Assembly (NCBI RefSeq): GCF_001955655.1 | Contig: NZ_MSPW01000009.1 | Location: forward strand, 62,001-126,000 | Length of the DNA stretch: 64,000 bases | Reading direction: 5' to 3' | DNA from: Viridibacillus arenosi | GTDB lineage: Bacteria; Bacillota; Bacilli; Bacillales_A; Planococcaceae | Shown here: one piece after another, positions 36,109-46,917 of the stretch | Position numbering within the stretch: the first letter of the stretch is position 1 | Layout: the number at the start of each line of letters is the position of its first letter | Translations under genes and position numbers: made by a program | The notes under the pieces: generated by a model | Database searches by the model: none | Seen by the model: only the letters and a program-made list of their open reading frames with translations | Told to the model about the DNA's origin: nothing

Positions 36109-38087
36109 CCTTCCGCTTTCAGTTCCAGGATTGTATCACGAAGCTCTGCAGCACGTTCGAAGTCGAGCGCTTTTGCGGCATCCTTCATTTCTTTTTCTAA
36201 TGAAAGTAAAAGTGTTTCTCTTTCTTGCTTTGTTAGCTTTTTACCCTTCATTACTTTTGTTACGTATGTTTCTTGTTCTTCGGCTGCCTGTGTTGCCCGA
36301 ATTACATCGCGAATTTCTTTCTGAATGGTTCTTGGCGTAATGCCATGCTCCTCATTGTAGTCAGCTTGAATTGTACGACGGCGATTTGTTTCGTCGATTG
36401 CTTTTGTCATCGAATCCGTCATACGATCGGCATACATAATAACGTGACCGTTCGAATTACGTGCTGCACGTCCAATTGTTTGGATGAGCGAACGCTCTGA
36501 ACGTAGGAAGCCTTCCTTATCTGCATCCAGTATGGCAACTAAAGATACTTCAGGGATATCAATACCTTCACGAAGTAAGTTAATTCCGATTAATACGTCG
36601 TATATTCCCATACGCAATTCACGAATGATTTCAATTCGCTCTAACGTTTTAACTTCTGAGTGTAAGTACTGTACTTTAATCCCTATTTCTTTTAAATAAT
36701 CCGTTAAATCTTCTGACATTTTTTTCGTTAATGTTGTAATTAATACACGCTCATTTTTTTCAGTCCGTAAATTAATTTCATGGATTAAATCATCGATCTG
36801 ACCTTCAATTGGTCGTACTTCGATCTCAGGATCAAGAAGACCAGTTGGACGAATAATTTGCTCTACCATATCAGGTGTATGTTCCAATTCATAAGGTCCT
36901 GGTGTAGCAGAAACAAAAATTGCGTTATGAACATGTTTCTCAAATTCTTCAAATTTTAACGGTCTATTATCAAGTGCTGATGGTAAGCGGAATCCATGAT
37001 CAACTAAAACACCTTTGCGCGCTTGGTCACCGTTATACATTCCTCGGATTTGTGGTAATGTAACATGACTTTCATCCACTACTAGCAAAAAATCCTCTGG
37101 GAAGTAATCTAATAATGTGTATGGTGTTGCACCTGCTGGTCTTAGTGTTAAATGGCGAGAATAGTTTTCTACTCCTGAACAGAAGCCCATTTCGCTCATC
37201 ATTTCTAAATCATAATTTGTTCTTTGTTCTAAGCGTTGAGCTTCGAGTAACTTATCTTCCTCTCGAAGTTTCTCAAGTTGTTCCTTCAATTCATCTTTAA
37301 TATTCTCAATGGCTTTGACCATTTTTTCTTCTCGCGTAACAAAGTGGGATGCAGGGAAGATAGCGACATGCTCTCGTTCGCCAAGAATTTCTCCTGTTAA
37401 CGCATCAACTTCACGAATACGCTCTACTTCATCACCGAAAAATTCTACACGCAAGCATCTCTCGTCCCTAGATATTGGAAAAATTTCAACAACATCACCG
37501 CGTACTCGAAATGTTCCGCGTGTGAAATTAATATCATTACGTTCATACTGAATATCTACAAGTTTACGTAACAATTGATTCCTTTCGATTTCCATCCCTG
37601 TTCGGATAGACAACACCATTTCTCGGTATTCTTCTGGTGAACCGAGACCGTAAATACAAGAAACAGATGCGATGACGATAACATCTTCTCTTTCAAATAA
37701 TGAAGATGTTGCTGAATGTCGCAACTTATCAATTTCATCATTAATACTAGAGTCCTTCTCGATATATGTATCGGTTTGTGGTACATAAGCTTCTGGCTGA
37801 TAGTAGTCATAATAGCTGACGAAATATTCTACTGCATTATTTGGAAAAAATTCTTTGAATTCACTATATAATTGACCCGCGAGTGTCTTATTATGAGCAA
37901 TCACAAGGGTCGGCTTTTTGACTTCCTTTATAACATTGGAAATTGTAAATGTTTTACCTGTACCCGTTGCTCCTAGTAAGGTTTGGTGTTGTTTACCTTG
38001 ACGGATACCTTCTACAAGCTCTGCTATTGCTGCTGGCTGATCGCCATTTGGCTTGTATGGTGAATGTAAATCAAATGCCTGAACCAT
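36105..38087 (-). CDS. uvrB: Excinuclease ABC subunit B
   Basis: The 660-residue UvrB, which loads on damaged DNA with UvrA and positions UvrC. Walker [11 protein letters not shown] (about 38-47), the beta-hairpin region [12 protein letters not shown], helicase motifs (QTIGRAARN) and the C-terminal UVR domain ([22 protein letters not shown]) are complete. ATG 38087 (MVQAFDLHS) has AAGGAGG eight bases upstream; the longer open frame upstream has no such site and crosses the promoter. A LexA-type box lies about 70 bases upstream, so the operon is probably SOS-induced. Confidence 0.97.
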   Translation of the reverse strand: MVQAFDLHSPYKPNGDQPAAIAELVEGIRQGKQHQTLLGATGTGKTFTISNVIKEVKKPTLVIAHNKTLAGQLYSEFKEFFPNNAVEYFVSYYDYYQPEAYVPQTDTYIEKDSSINDEIDKLRHSATSSLFEREDVIVIASVSCIYGLGSPEEYREMVLSIRTGMEIERNQLLRKLVDIQYERNDINFTRGTFRVRGDVVEIFPISRDERCLRVEFFGDEVERIREVDALTGEILGEREHVAIFPASHFVTREEKMVKAIENIKDELKEQLEKLREEDKLLEAQRLEQRTNYDLEMMSEMGFCSGVENYSRHLTLRPAGATPYTLLDYFPEDFLLVVDESHVTLPQIRGMYNGDQARKGVLVDHGFRLPSALDNRPLKFEEFEKHVHNAIFVSATPGPYELEHTPDMVEQIIRPTGLLDPEIEVRPIEGQIDDLIHEINLRTEKNERVLITTLTKKMSEDLTDYLKEIGIKVQYLHSEVKTLERIEIIRELRMGIYDVLIGINLLREGIDIPEVSLVAILDADKEGFLRSERSLIQTIGRAARNSNGHVIMYADRMTDSMTKAIDETNRRRTIQADYNEEHGITPRTIQKEIRDVIRATQAAEEQETYVTKVMKGKKLTKQERETLLLSLEKEMKDAAKALDFERAAELRDTILELKAEG

Positions 38088-38155
38088 AGCCACGTCCTCC
38101 TTGTTACTAATTACATATATTTTACCATAGCAAATTGGAAATATCGAGCAATAAG

Positions 38156-38169
38156 CGAACATATGTTTT
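38156..38169 (-). promoter_or_regulatory. LexA-type SOS box upstream of uvrBA
   Basis: CGAACATATGTTTT matches the Bacillus LexA consensus CGAACRNRYGTTYC at 13 of 14 positions and lies about 70 bases before the uvrB start codon. Confidence 0.75.
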
Positions 38170-38333
38170 TCGAAACTAGTTTCATTGTTTTGCCAATTAT
38201 TGTACTACCGAGGCATTTATCATTATAGATTTACTCATTTCTTTTACTATCGATAATTCAATTTAAAAACAAGTTTATATGTGTCCACTCAATGCTGTTT
38301 ACACTTACTTATTTCCAATGATATTAAATCAAC

Positions 38334-38361
38334 AAAAAAATCGTTCCAATATAGGAACGAT
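38334..38361 (-). terminator. Terminator of the IDEAL-domain gene
   Basis: ATCGTTCC / GGAACGAT stem with a 6-base loop and a minus-strand run of T (38340-38334). Confidence 0.75.
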
Positions 38362-38442
38362 CTTCTTCTATGTTGAAATTCTCTATGTATAAGCTCGAAA
38401 CTTATACTAGTATTTCTATTATCATTAATTATCTAACAATGC

Positions 38443-38682
38443 TTATCCGGCGCTTGTCTGCAATTTCTCTAATTCTTTTGCGTATTGATAAAAGGCGACT
38501 TCATTTCTTTCATCTAGGGCTGAGTCAATGCAAGCTAATAGATACTCTTCCGTTTGTGCACGATGTACATGGTTTAAAAACAAATCTAAATAGATCGTAT
38601 CTAACAATTTTTCAGCATTATTCGTGTTGTCAGTTCGTCCAAGAGCTTTTAGAAAATCGGTATAGGAATAATATTTATCCAA
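38443..38682 (-). CDS. IDEAL-domain small protein
   Basis: A 79-residue cytosolic protein. Residues about 45-75 contain LLACIDSALDERNEVAFYQY, matching the IDEAL domain (small helical segment named for its motif) seen in short Bacillus proteins such as YhzC, encoded near comK. TTG 38682 follows GAGGTGA; the GTG three codons earlier lies within that ribosome site. It is divergent from comK, which supports the YhzC comparison. The role is unknown; some IDEAL proteins act as adaptors or inhibitors of competence or sporulation factors. Confidence 0.72.
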   Translation of the reverse strand: MDKYYSYTDFLKALGRTDNTNNAEKLLDTIYLDLFLNHVHRAQTEEYLLACIDSALDERNEVAFYQYAKELEKLQTSAG

Positions 38683-38797
38683 CGATCTCACCTCGAATGC
38701 CTTTTTTCTATTATAAGAAATTTCAGATAAATAAGCAATCTTAATTTATATTAAAGGTAATATATAGGATATTATAATTATATATTCCATTTTACCG

Positions 38798-38857
38798 TTG
38801 CACTTTATACCAATTATAGTTAAAATGATAGTGAAATTATACTAATTTCACTATCAT
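38798..38857 (+). promoter_or_regulatory. comK promoter with palindrome over the start point
   Basis: TTGCAC (38798-38803), a 17-base spacer and TAAAAT (38821-38826) form a sigma-A promoter. A perfect palindrome with 13-base arms, ATGATAGTGAAAT / ATTTCACTATCAT (38825-38837 and 38845-38857), begins at the end of the -10 and ends six bases before the ribosome site. It could be an operator or an RNA hairpin. Confidence 0.65.
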
Positions 38858-38876
38858 TCGGAGGGAGGAACAAATA

Positions 38877-39368
38877 TTGGATGAAAAACTGACGAAATTA
38901 TCGAATTTCACATTGTCTTTTAGTACATTTGCCCTTATGCCAGTTTTCGAGGGTAATCACATTTACACAAGAGTAGTTGAAAAGGAGAGGGAATTTCTTG
39001 TAGATGCAAGGCCATCTAGAGTAATACATAAATCTTGCTCTGACTATGGTACTTCTTTTAAGCTTGCTACGAACAAGTCAAAAGAATATCTTGGTGCACG
39101 CCATAAACTCCCTATTGTCGTTGCTTATGATTATGGTACACCTTGTATTTTCATGCCAACTTTATCGCCTAATTCGCATTATAATGTTTGGTTTGCTATG
39201 CATGCAATTGAGTTTTTTGAAGATGCTGGTCCATCAAAAAGTCTTGTGTCTTTTAAAAACGGACAAGATGTTGAAGTAGACGTATCAGTCATCACAATGA
39301 GAACTCAACTAGCAATGGCATACTTTTTACAACAACGTTTCGAGATTAAACGTCCTTCTCTTTTTTAA
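38877..39368 (+). CDS. comK: Competence transcription factor ComK
   Basis: A 163-residue ComK-family protein. Recognisable blocks are EGNHIYTRVVEKEREFLVDARP, SCSDYGTSFKLAT, HKLPIVV and the signature FMPTLSPNSHYNVWF (about 92-106) followed by HAIEFF. ComK is the master activator of genetic competence (DNA uptake) and binds AT-rich K-boxes. It is shorter than the 192-residue B. subtilis protein because it lacks the degradation-signal tail, as do many non-subtilis homologues. The start is a TTG at 38877 with GGGAGGA seven bases upstream, which would lower translation. The 3' end overlaps a convergent gene by 23 bases. Confidence 0.85.
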   Translation: MDEKLTKLSNFTLSFSTFALMPVFEGNHIYTRVVEKEREFLVDARPSRVIHKSCSDYGTSFKLATNKSKEYLGARHKLPIVVAYDYGTPCIFMPTLSPNSHYNVWFAMHAIEFFEDAGPSKSLVSFKNGQDVEVDVSVITMRTQLAMAYFLQQRFEIKRPSLF

Positions 39369-39723
39369 ATTGGACTTGTGTTAAATAAAATGTTAACAGT
39401 TCTTCTACTCGGTTACGTAATCGAATATTAGAATACCGACGATATTCTTCAGTATTATTGTATATAAAGATGTATTCAGAAAATAACTCATCACGATTTC
39501 CTCGCATAATTTTAAGCCGGTTTTTTTGCAAATATTGATGAGCTGCATGTAATTCACTTTGCACCTGTTTCATCGCTTCATGCACTAAATCGATATATGG
39601 CCGCTTCAATTTGAATGTTCCTTGTTCAAATGCTTTACAGTCTCTTTCGAAAATGGATAGTACCATTGGTAAGTAAATAACTGTTTCAAGCACCGCAAGA
39701 GCTTCATTTGGGATACGCGACAT
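39346..39723 (-). CDS. Conserved helical protein of unknown function
   Basis: A 125-residue, all-helical, charged cytosolic protein: LETVIYLPMVLSIFERD, then FKLKRPYIDLVHEAMKQ, then DELFSEYIFIYN and RYSNIRLRNRVEEL. The pattern matches a small uncharacterised family in Bacilli (similar to YhjD by memory only). ATG 39723 (MSRIPNEAL) follows GGAGG by seven bases; the longer frame has no ribosome site. It is convergent with comK with a 23-base overlap and lies after prfB on the same strand. No function can be given. Confidence 0.7.
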   Translation of the reverse strand: MSRIPNEALAVLETVIYLPMVLSIFERDCKAFEQGTFKLKRPYIDLVHEAMKQVQSELHAAHQYLQKNRLKIMRGNRDELFSEYIFIYNNTEEYRRYSNIRLRNRVEELLTFYLTQVQFKKEKDV

Positions 39724-39867
39724 GCTTCCACCTCCAAAATAGGAACATTTGTTCTTACTTTGTATTTTACTACGTTTATAAGAAATTGCAAGTAGGAAAC
39801 ATACCCTTTTTACATGCAAAAAAGCCATTCAACGAATTACTCCGTCGAATGGCTTTTCATAGTTAAA

Positions 39868-40969
39868 TTAAAGTTTAGATCGTAAGTAAGCATTGATAAA
39901 TTGATCAATGTCACCATCCATAACATTTTGCACGTTTCCTGTTTCAGCACTTGTACGGTGGTCTTTTACCATTGAATATGGGTGGAATACGTATGAACGA
40001 ATTTGACTACCCCAGCCAATTTCTTTTTGCTCTCCACGAATTTCATCTAATTCCGCTTGTTGTTCCTCAATTTTCAATTGATACAACTTCGCTTTTAACA
40101 TACCCATTGCTTTTTCACGGTTTTTAATTTGCGAACGTTCAGCCTGACATTGAACAACTGTACCTGTTGGTGTGTGGGTAATACGAACAGCGGAGTCAGT
40201 TGTATTAATATGCTGACCACCTGCACCAGTCGCACGGTACGTATCAATTTTCAAATCTTCTGTACGGATATCAATTTCAATTTCATCGTTAAATTCTGGC
40301 ATCACGTCACATGATACGAATGAAGTATGACGGCGACCTGATGAATCGAAAGGTGAAATACGTACAAGACGGTGAACACCTTTTTCAGCTTTTAAATAGC
40401 CATATGCATTATGTCCTTTAATAGCTAATGTAACTGACTTAATGCCGGCCTCATCGCCAGGTAAATAATCCATTGTTTCTACTTTAAAGCCACGTTTTTC
40501 AGCCCAGCGCGTATACATACGCAATAACATTGAACCCCAATCTTGCGACTCGGTACCACCAGCGCCCGGGTGAAGTTCCAAGATTGCGTTGTTTTTATCA
40601 TAAGGTTCACTTAACAATAACTGTAGTTCGAATTCTTTTAAACGTGCTACGAATTCTTTTAACTCAACCGTTAAATCATCTTGTAATTCTTCATCAGGTT
40701 CTTCACGTAATAATTCTAGTGTCATTTCTAAGTTTTCTTGTGTATCTTCTAATTCTTTATATTCATTCACAACTTCTTTTAAGCCTTTTGACTCATTAAT
40801 AATATTTTGTGCTTGTTGTTGATTGTTCCAGAATTCTGGTTCAAGCATTAATTCGTCAAATTCTTGTATTCGTGCCTCTTTGTTTTCTAAGTCAAAGAGA
40901 CCCCCTGAAGTCCGCTAATTTCTTAGCTGAATTGTCTAACTCGTTACGCACGTCTGCTAATTCAAACAT
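39868..40969 (-). CDS. prfB: Peptide chain release factor 2, with programmed +1 frameshift
   Basis: RF2 releases peptides at UGA and UAA. Two frames are joined. The first runs from ATG 40969 for 25 codons ([12 protein letters not shown]...FRGSL) to an in-frame UGA (40894-40892). The second runs from the +1 frame (GAC, then LENKEARIQ) to the stop at 39868. The slip site is AGGGGG TCT CTT TGA C, the classical RF2 autoregulatory signal with an internal Shine-Dalgarno three bases before CTT. The joined protein has 366 residues, the usual RF2 length. GGQ is in [13 protein letters not shown] plus [13 protein letters not shown], and the anticodon-mimic region is present. GGAGG lies ten bases before the ATG. 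Confidence 0.96.
40891..40906 (-). promoter_or_regulatory. prfB programmed frameshift site
   Basis: On the minus strand AGGGGGTCTCTTTGAC: internal Shine-Dalgarno (40906-40901), slip codon CTT (40897-40895), in-frame TGA (40894-40892), then C. It differs from the E. coli site only in the spacer. Confidence 0.95.
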
Positions 40970-41045
40970 TTTTTGTATTCCTCCAAATTTGGTTTGATTA
41001 TTTCACAATAATCTTTGCCTAAATGATTACCCCTTAGGACGGCAT

Positions 41046-41078
41046 AAAACATGAGAGGATAAAATCCCCCCATGTTTT
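41046..41078 (-). terminator. Possible terminator of secA
   Basis: AAAACATG / CATGTTTT arms with an inner GAGGAT/ATCCCC pairing lie between secA and prfB. The T run is short. Confidence 0.45.
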
Positions 41079-41120
41079 GTTAGTTGCCACCTATTCATTT
41101 AATCATATAATAAGGCTTTA

Positions 41121-43631
41121 TTATACTGCACCGTGGCAGTTTTTATATTTTTTACCGCTTCCACATGGACATAAATCATTACGACCAATGTTGGCATCTT
41201 TGCTGCGGACTGGTTTTTTCTTCACTTTTTCGCCGTCTTCTTTTGGGTTAACAGCTTGGCCTTTCGCCACTTCTTCACGTTCTAAATTGCTGCGAATTTC
41301 AGCTTTCATCGCATATTTTGCAACATCTACGCGGATTGCTTCAACCATAGCATCGAACATTTCGAAACCTTCTTGTTGGTATTCGCGAAGTGGATCAGTT
41401 TGACCGTATGCACGTAAGTGGATACCTTGTCGTAATTGATCCATAGCATCGATGTGATCGATCCATTTAGAGTCAATTGCTCGAAGTAAAATTACTTTCT
41501 CAAACTCACGCATACGCTCTGGTGAAAGCTCTGCCTCTTTTTCATCATAGTGTGCTTTAATTTCTTTACGAATTTCATCTAGGATATCATCAACTGATTT
41601 ACCTTGTAAATCTTCAACAGTAATAACCCCTTCAGGTAATAAATTCGCAGAAACGAAGTCTTCGATTGCTTTTAAGTTCCAATCAGATTCCGAGTCTGAA
41701 GAAGTATATGCATTTACTGTGTTCACTAACACTTCATCAATCATCGTTTCAACTAAATCACGCATATTGTCCGTTTCAAGTACTTCGTAACGTTCTTTGT
41801 AGATAATTTCACGTTGTTGACGCATAACATCATCATATTGTAATAGACGCTTACGAGAGTCGAAGTTGTTACCTTCAACACGTTTTTGCGCTGATTCTAC
41901 TGCACGAGATACCATACTAGATTGAATTGGTTGAGAATCATCCATGCCTAGTTTAGTCATCATATTCTTCATATTTTCAGAACCGAAACGACGCATTAAT
42001 TCATCTTCAAGAGAAAGATAGAACTGAGTCACACCAGGGTCACCTTGACGACCAGCACGACCACGTAACTGATTATCGATACGACGAGATTCATGACGTT
42101 CAGTACCAATTACAGCTAAACCACCAATATCTAATACGCCATCAGCTAATTTAATATCTGTACCACGACCAGCCATGTTTGTTGCAATTGTAACTGAACC
42201 TTTTGAACCTGCTTCTGCAATAATTTCAGCTTCACGTTCATGGTTTTTCGCATTTAATACTTCATGTGGAATGCCACGTTTTGTTAACAAGTTCGATATC
42301 AATTCAGATGTTTCAATAGCAACAGTACCTACTAGAACTGGTTGCTGATTTTTATGGCGTTCAGCAATATCATCTGCAACAGCTTCAAACTTGCCTTTCA
42401 TAGAAGCGTATATTAAATCAGGACGGTCATCACGAGCAATCGGTTTATTTGTTGGAATTGTCACAACTTGCATATTGTAAATGTTGCGAAATTCCTCTTC
42501 CTCTGTTTTCGCTGTACCTGTCATACCAGATAATTTTTCATACATACGGAAGTAGTTTTGGAACGTAATCGTTGCCATTGTCATGGATTCATTTTGAATC
42601 TCAAGACCTTCCTTCGCCTCGATCGCTTGGTGAAGACCATCGCTATAACGACGACCATCCATTAAACGACCAGTGAAAGAGTCAACGATAACAATTTCCC
42701 CATCTTGAACGACATAGTCAACATCAAGATGCATTGAAGCGTGTGCTTTTAGCGATTGGTTAATAGCATGGTTTAAACCGACATGTGTTAAATCAAAAAG
42801 GTTGTCGATATTGAATGCACTTTCAGCTTTTTCAATACCTTTCTCGGTTAATGTAACACCTTTTGTTTGTTCTTCATACGTATAATCTTCTTCTATTTTT
42901 AAAGTACGTACAAATGCATTTGATTGTTTATACAGTTGAGCTGATTTTCCAGCTTGTCCAGAAATGATCAAAGGCGTACGCGCTTCATCAATTAAGATAG
43001 AGTCAATTTCATCAATTACAGCATAGTAAAGTGGACGTTGCACGCGCTCTTCTTTATAAAGAACCATGTTGTCACGTAAGTAATCGAATCCTAACTCATT
43101 GTTTGTACTGTAAGTAATATCACAATTATATGCTTCGCGCTTTTCATCTTTAGATAAACTATTTAAGTTCAGACCTACAGTTAAGCCAAGGAATTCATAT
43201 AGTCTACCCATTTCAGCAGCATCACGACTTGCAAGGTATTCGTTGACCGTAATTACATGAACACCTTTACCAGTGATCGCATTTAAATACACAGGTAAAG
43301 TAGAAGTTAACGTTTTACCTTCACCCGTTTTCATCTCGGCGATATTACCTTCATGAAGGGTTGCGCCCCCCATAAGCTGTACGCGGAATGGGAACATACC
43401 TAAAACACGGCGAGCTCCTTCACGAACAACGGCAAATGCCTCAGGACGAAGCGAATCTAAATCTTCACCATTTGCATAGCGTTCTTTAAATTCTTCTGTT
43501 TTCGCCTTCAATTCTTCATCAGATAATTTCTCTATTTGTCCAGCAAACGCTTCAACAGCATCTGCAACTTTTGATAAGTGTTTAATTTCACGTTTATTAA
43601 AATCGAAAACTTTATTTAATATGCCAAGCAT
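41121..43631 (-). CDS. secA: Preprotein translocase ATPase SecA
   Basis: The 836-residue motor that drives proteins through SecYEG. DEAD-like motifs [11 protein letters not shown] (about 103-113), [21 protein letters not shown] (about 205-225) and the helicase C-domain GRGTDIKL and [10 protein letters not shown] are complete. The C-terminal zinc site [13 protein letters not shown] is present, used for SecB or ribosome contact. The length matches Bacillus SecA (841). It is divergent in function but co-oriented with prfB, as in the secA-prfB unit of B. subtilis. Confidence 0.97.
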   Translation of the reverse strand: MLGILNKVFDFNKREIKHLSKVADAVEAFAGQIEKLSDEELKAKTEEFKERYANGEDLDSLRPEAFAVVREGARRVLGMFPFRVQLMGGATLHEGNIAEMKTGEGKTLTSTLPVYLNAITGKGVHVITVNEYLASRDAAEMGRLYEFLGLTVGLNLNSLSKDEKREAYNCDITYSTNNELGFDYLRDNMVLYKEERVQRPLYYAVIDEIDSILIDEARTPLIISGQAGKSAQLYKQSNAFVRTLKIEEDYTYEEQTKGVTLTEKGIEKAESAFNIDNLFDLTHVGLNHAINQSLKAHASMHLDVDYVVQDGEIVIVDSFTGRLMDGRRYSDGLHQAIEAKEGLEIQNESMTMATITFQNYFRMYEKLSGMTGTAKTEEEEFRNIYNMQVVTIPTNKPIARDDRPDLIYASMKGKFEAVADDIAERHKNQQPVLVGTVAIETSELISNLLTKRGIPHEVLNAKNHEREAEIIAEAGSKGSVTIATNMAGRGTDIKLADGVLDIGGLAVIGTERHESRRIDNQLRGRAGRQGDPGVTQFYLSLEDELMRRFGSENMKNMMTKLGMDDSQPIQSSMVSRAVESAQKRVEGNNFDSRKRLLQYDDVMRQQREIIYKERYEVLETDNMRDLVETMIDEVLVNTVNAYTSSDSESDWNLKAIEDFVSANLLPEGVITVEDLQGKSVDDILDEIRKEIKAHYDEKEAELSPERMREFEKVILLRAIDSKWIDHIDAMDQLRQGIHLRAYGQTDPLREYQQEGFEMFDAMVEAIRVDVAKYAMKAEIRSNLEREEVAKGQAVNPKEDGEKVKKKPVRSKDANIGRNDLCPCGSGKKYKNCHGAV

Positions 43632-43709
43632 TTATCTTCACATCCCATATAGTCTCAAAGTTCATTTTAACACTGATTTGATACTTAGTGCAAATGAACC
43701 CTAGTTATT

Positions 43710-46100
43710 TTACAATTGAATTTCTCCATATTTTTCATCTACAAATGTGAAAAGTCCTTCTTGCGTTATAGGTCTACTATAAAAATACCCTTGTACCTTG
43801 TCTACTTGCAGCATATTTAACATCTGCATTTGCTTCTCTGTTTCGACACCTTCCGCTACAACTTTCAGTCCTAAACTATGTGCCATTTCAATAATATAAT
43901 GCACCATTGTTGCCTTTTTAGGATCCTCATCCATTTCTTGAATAAACGATCGATCTAGCTTTACTCGATCAATTGGCAAACGACGCAAATAATTTAGTGA
44001 AGAGTAGCCTGTCCCAAAATCATCTAAAGCAAGAGCAATTCCTAATTTTTTTAACGCTGAAAGTTTTTCAATTGTTTCCTCTAAACGATCGATGACAACA
44101 GATTCTGTAATTTCTAGTTCAATTAAAGAAGGATCAATATTGTATTTTTCAATCGCCATTTTTACTTGCTCTACAAAATTCCGTTCCCTTAGTTGTACCG
44201 AACTAACATTTAAACCGATTCGATGTAATCTAGGATAATGTTGTTTTAACGTTTTTGCCATCTTAATACCTTCATCAATGACCCAAGCACCAATCGAACG
44301 TATATGGCCAGAACTCTCTGCTAAAGGGATAAATTCATCAGGTGACACCATTCCCCATTCTGGATGATTCCAGCGAATTAAGGCCTCTGCACTCGCCATA
44401 TACCCTAAGGAAACATTTAATTGCGGTTGATAAAATAACTCAAATTCATTATTTTCAAGCGCTGTCCGTAATCCAGCCTCTAGACGCATTTTCTTTTCAA
44501 AACTTTCTTGCATCTCACCTTTGAAAAATTCAACCTGGTTCCGCCCTTGTTTCTTCGCTTCATAAAGAGCAGTATCAGCCTTCACTAATAATCCTGCCCT
44601 TGTTATACTATCTGTCGGATATATTGCAACTCCTATAGAAGCAGTTGCATATACATCATGACCGTTCAAATTGAATGGTTCATTGAATAGCAATAGTATT
44701 TCGTTTAGATTTTGTCGACTAACTTCGCAATTCGCTTTAAGTAATAAAATAAATTCATCTCCACCGAAGCGACCTAGATAACTACTGTTACTTAGCCTCG
44801 TTTGCACTCGTTGCCCAACTTGAATTAATAACTCATCACCATAAGCATGGCCATGTGTATCATTTACATCTTTGAAATTATCAACATCTATAAAAGCGAC
44901 AGTCATTTCTTCATTTTGCAAGCGACAATGACGAATTCCGACATCTATTCGACGCTCGATGGAAGAGCGATTTGGTAGTTTAGTTAGCATATCAAAGCTT
45001 GCTTGAAAATTCAAAATTTCCATCTGCTTATGTATTTGTTTCCCCATATGTTCAGCTGCATCTGCTATTCTTCCTACTTCATCACGACGTTGAATTTTGA
45101 GTTTTTTTGTATAATCTCCCTTTTCAATTTGCTTTAATTGGTCAACTACGGAATTAAAATCTTTCATTGAATAAGTCATCACGGCCTTAATGACAAAAAG
45201 TAAAATAAGAATAGCGACCAACCAAAAAAAAATAATTCTCTTTTGGAAATCTTTTAAAGGTGCTAAAACTTTCTCTTCGGGAACATAAACCCCCATCTTC
45301 CAATCACTATTACTCACTTTACGTAATTCGACATAATAATCACCTTTATCAATAGAAACTGGTGAGCTTATGTTCAATGGAATATGCTCTTTTTTAAATA
45401 ATGGCCACATTTGATTTTCATCGAATAATACATGTCCATCTGAAGAGAAGAGAACAATATTTTGACCCGTAATCCCACCTGATTTAGCGGTAGGTAAAAG
45501 ATTATTTAAAGCCATATCAATGCCTATATAGCCTAACCTCTTATCATTTGTGGAAAATGGATAAATGACGCTGATTGTACTCGTTTTCGTATGTTCATCT
45601 TGATAGGGTTTTGTATAAAAAACTCCTTCTTTTTTTGTATCTAGTGTAAACCAAGGACGTTTTTTTATACCAATCATATCCTCTGCCAACAATCCTGAAT
45701 TCCCTATCATAAATTCTCCATAAGCATCAGTAATCCATATATGATCAATATAACTACTCTTACTTTTAGCATCATCTAATAATTTCTGTACAGAATTATT
45801 TAAGTTATGAAATTGCACATTGTTATGTGTATGTGCTTTTTGTATGTACGTTTCTACTTCTTTTTTTTCACCAATACGCTCGGCAATCAATCTTTTCTGA
45901 AATAACTCATTTGAAAATTGCTTCTCGATACTTTGAATTTCAAGTGAAAGTTCTTTTTCCAATTGTTGTAATTGTATTTTCTTTGTATTCGAATATGTGT
46001 AAGTTGCAGTAAGTATAAAAAAAGAAAGTACGACGATTAACATAGGAACCAAAACTTTCCAAGTAAAACTTATTTCATTTAACCAAAACTTTTTAACCAC
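43710..46100 (-). CDS. Membrane GGDEF-EAL cyclic-di-GMP enzyme with Cache sensor
   Basis: An approximately 796-residue signalling protein (residues numbered from GTG 46106): TM1 (about 15-35), extracellular Cache-type sensor (about 40-285), TM2 (about 290-310), HAMP (about 312-365), GGDEF (about 370-535) and EAL (about 545-795). The cyclase signature GRFGGDEF (447-452) and the phosphodiesterase set AEALIRWN, NVSSVQLRE, EITES, DDFGTGYSSL and the Lys in VKLDRSF are all intact, so both activities are possible. No RxxD inhibitory site is seen at the usual place. I chose GTG 46100; GTG 46106 abuts the ribosome site. It lies next to hpf, secA and a PilZ gene. Confidence 0.88.
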   Translation of the reverse strand: MVKKFWLNEISFTWKVLVPMLIVVLSFFILTATYTYSNTKKIQLQQLEKELSLEIQSIEKQFSNELFQKRLIAERIGEKKEVETYIQKAHTHNNVQFHNLNNSVQKLLDDAKSKSSYIDHIWITDAYGEFMIGNSGLLAEDMIGIKKRPWFTLDTKKEGVFYTKPYQDEHTKTSTISVIYPFSTNDKRLGYIGIDMALNNLLPTAKSGGITGQNIVLFSSDGHVLFDENQMWPLFKKEHIPLNISSPVSIDKGDYYVELRKVSNSDWKMGVYVPEEKVLAPLKDFQKRIIFFWLVAILILLFVIKAVMTYSMKDFNSVVDQLKQIEKGDYTKKLKIQRRDEVGRIADAAEHMGKQIHKQMEILNFQASFDMLTKLPNRSSIERRIDVGIRHCRLQNEEMTVAFIDVDNFKDVNDTHGHAYGDELLIQVGQRVQTRLSNSSYLGRFGGDEFILLLKANCEVSRQNLNEILLLFNEPFNLNGHDVYATASIGVAIYPTDSITRAGLLVKADTALYEAKKQGRNQVEFFKGEMQESFEKKMRLEAGLRTALENNEFELFYQPQLNVSLGYMASAEALIRWNHPEWGMVSPDEFIPLAESSGHIRSIGAWVIDEGIKMAKTLKQHYPRLHRIGLNVSSVQLRERNFVEQVKMAIEKYNIDPSLIELEITESVVIDRLEETIEKLSALKKLGIALALDDFGTGYSSLNYLRRLPIDRVKLDRSFIQEMDEDPKKATMVHYIIEMAHSLGLKVVAEGVETEKQMQMLNMLQVDKVQGYFYSRPITQEGLFTFVDEKYGEIQL

Positions 46101-46242
46101 TAACACACCTCACCTAATAATACATTAGAACTAATCTATACCTATTTTATTACATGGAAAAAATATTGCAATACAAATATTAAATTGGAATATTAAGTAA
46201 TTTTTAATGAATACAGTTTTACGAAATTCGCTTTTTTTGCAT

Positions 46243-46271
46243 AAAAAAACACCCCTCATTTAAAATGAGGG
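46243..46271 (-). terminator. Terminator of hpf
   Basis: CCCTCAT / ATGAGGG stem with a 5-base loop, followed on the minus strand by seven T. Confidence 0.8.
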
Positions 46272-46288
46272 ATGTAAATATTTACTGG

Positions 46289-46849
46289 TTAGTTAGTTTC
46301 AATTAAGCCGTATTTGCCATCGCTACGTTTATAGACTATGTTCGTACCATCTGTTTCTGCATCTGTAAAGATGAAGAAATCATGACCAAGTAGGTTCATT
46401 TGAAGAACAGCTTCCTCATGATCCATTGGTTTTAATGAGAATTGTTTAGTACGTACAATTGTTAATTCGTCCTCTTCTTCAGCTACAGCCGCTGCAGTCG
46501 GTGATTGTTGAACAGTAGCAAAGTAATAGCCTACACCTTCACGCTCACGGAATTTTCGGTTCACTTTTGTTTTGTGCTTACGAATTTGTCGCTCAAGTTT
46601 GTTTATAATTAAATCAATCCCTGCATACAAATCTGCATTGCGCTCTTCAGCACGTAATGTTAGGTTTTTCATAGGAATAGTTACTTCAACTTTAGTTTGC
46701 TTATCATTGTAAAGCTTCAAGTTAACGTTAGCTGTTGCTTCGAAATCTTCGTTGAAATAACGCTCCATTTTCTGAATCTTGTTTTCAACGTATTCTCGAA
46801 TTGCTGGAGTCACCTCAATGTTTTCACCACGAATGTTAAATGTTAGCAT
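46289..46849 (-). CDS. hpf: Long-form ribosome hibernation promoting factor
   Basis: The 186-residue HPF (YvyD in B. subtilis) inactivates stationary-phase ribosomes as 100S dimers. The N-terminal RaiA-like beta-alpha domain (about 1-100, with the basic helix [17 protein letters not shown]) binds the 30S subunit. The C-terminal dimerisation domain (about 125-185) reads [33 protein letters not shown] 46849 follows AGGAGG by six bases. A GTTTAA/GGGAAA pair upstream suggests sigma-B control, in line with the general-stress control of the homologue. Confidence 0.95.
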   Translation of the reverse strand: MLTFNIRGENIEVTPAIREYVENKIQKMERYFNEDFEATANVNLKLYNDKQTKVEVTIPMKNLTLRAEERNADLYAGIDLIINKLERQIRKHKTKVNRKFREREGVGYYFATVQQSPTAAAVAEEEDELTIVRTKQFSLKPMDHEEAVLQMNLLGHDFFIFTDAETDGTNIVYKRSDGKYGLIETN

Positions 46850-46892
46850 GTAAACTCCTCCTTTATTTCAACCATGTCTTACTAATTCTACA

Positions 46893-46917
46893 TTTCCCTA
46901 AAAACTCCTTCTTAAAC
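46893..46917 (-). promoter_or_regulatory. Possible sigma-B promoter of hpf
   Basis: On the minus strand GTTTAA (46917-46912), a 13-base spacer and GGGAAA (46898-46893). The consensus is GTTTAA-N12-14-GGGTAT, so the -35 is perfect and the -10 matches four of six. Confidence 0.45.

Noticed and set aside
38825-38857. Palindrome before comK as an intrinsic terminator
   Set aside because: It lacks a T run and is followed by the ribosome site. It lies at the predicted transcription start, so an operator or leader hairpin fits better.
40848-40848. prfB starting at an internal ATG (MLEPEFW)
   Set aside because: That would drop about 40 conserved N-terminal residues; the frameshift signal upstream explains the full-length protein.
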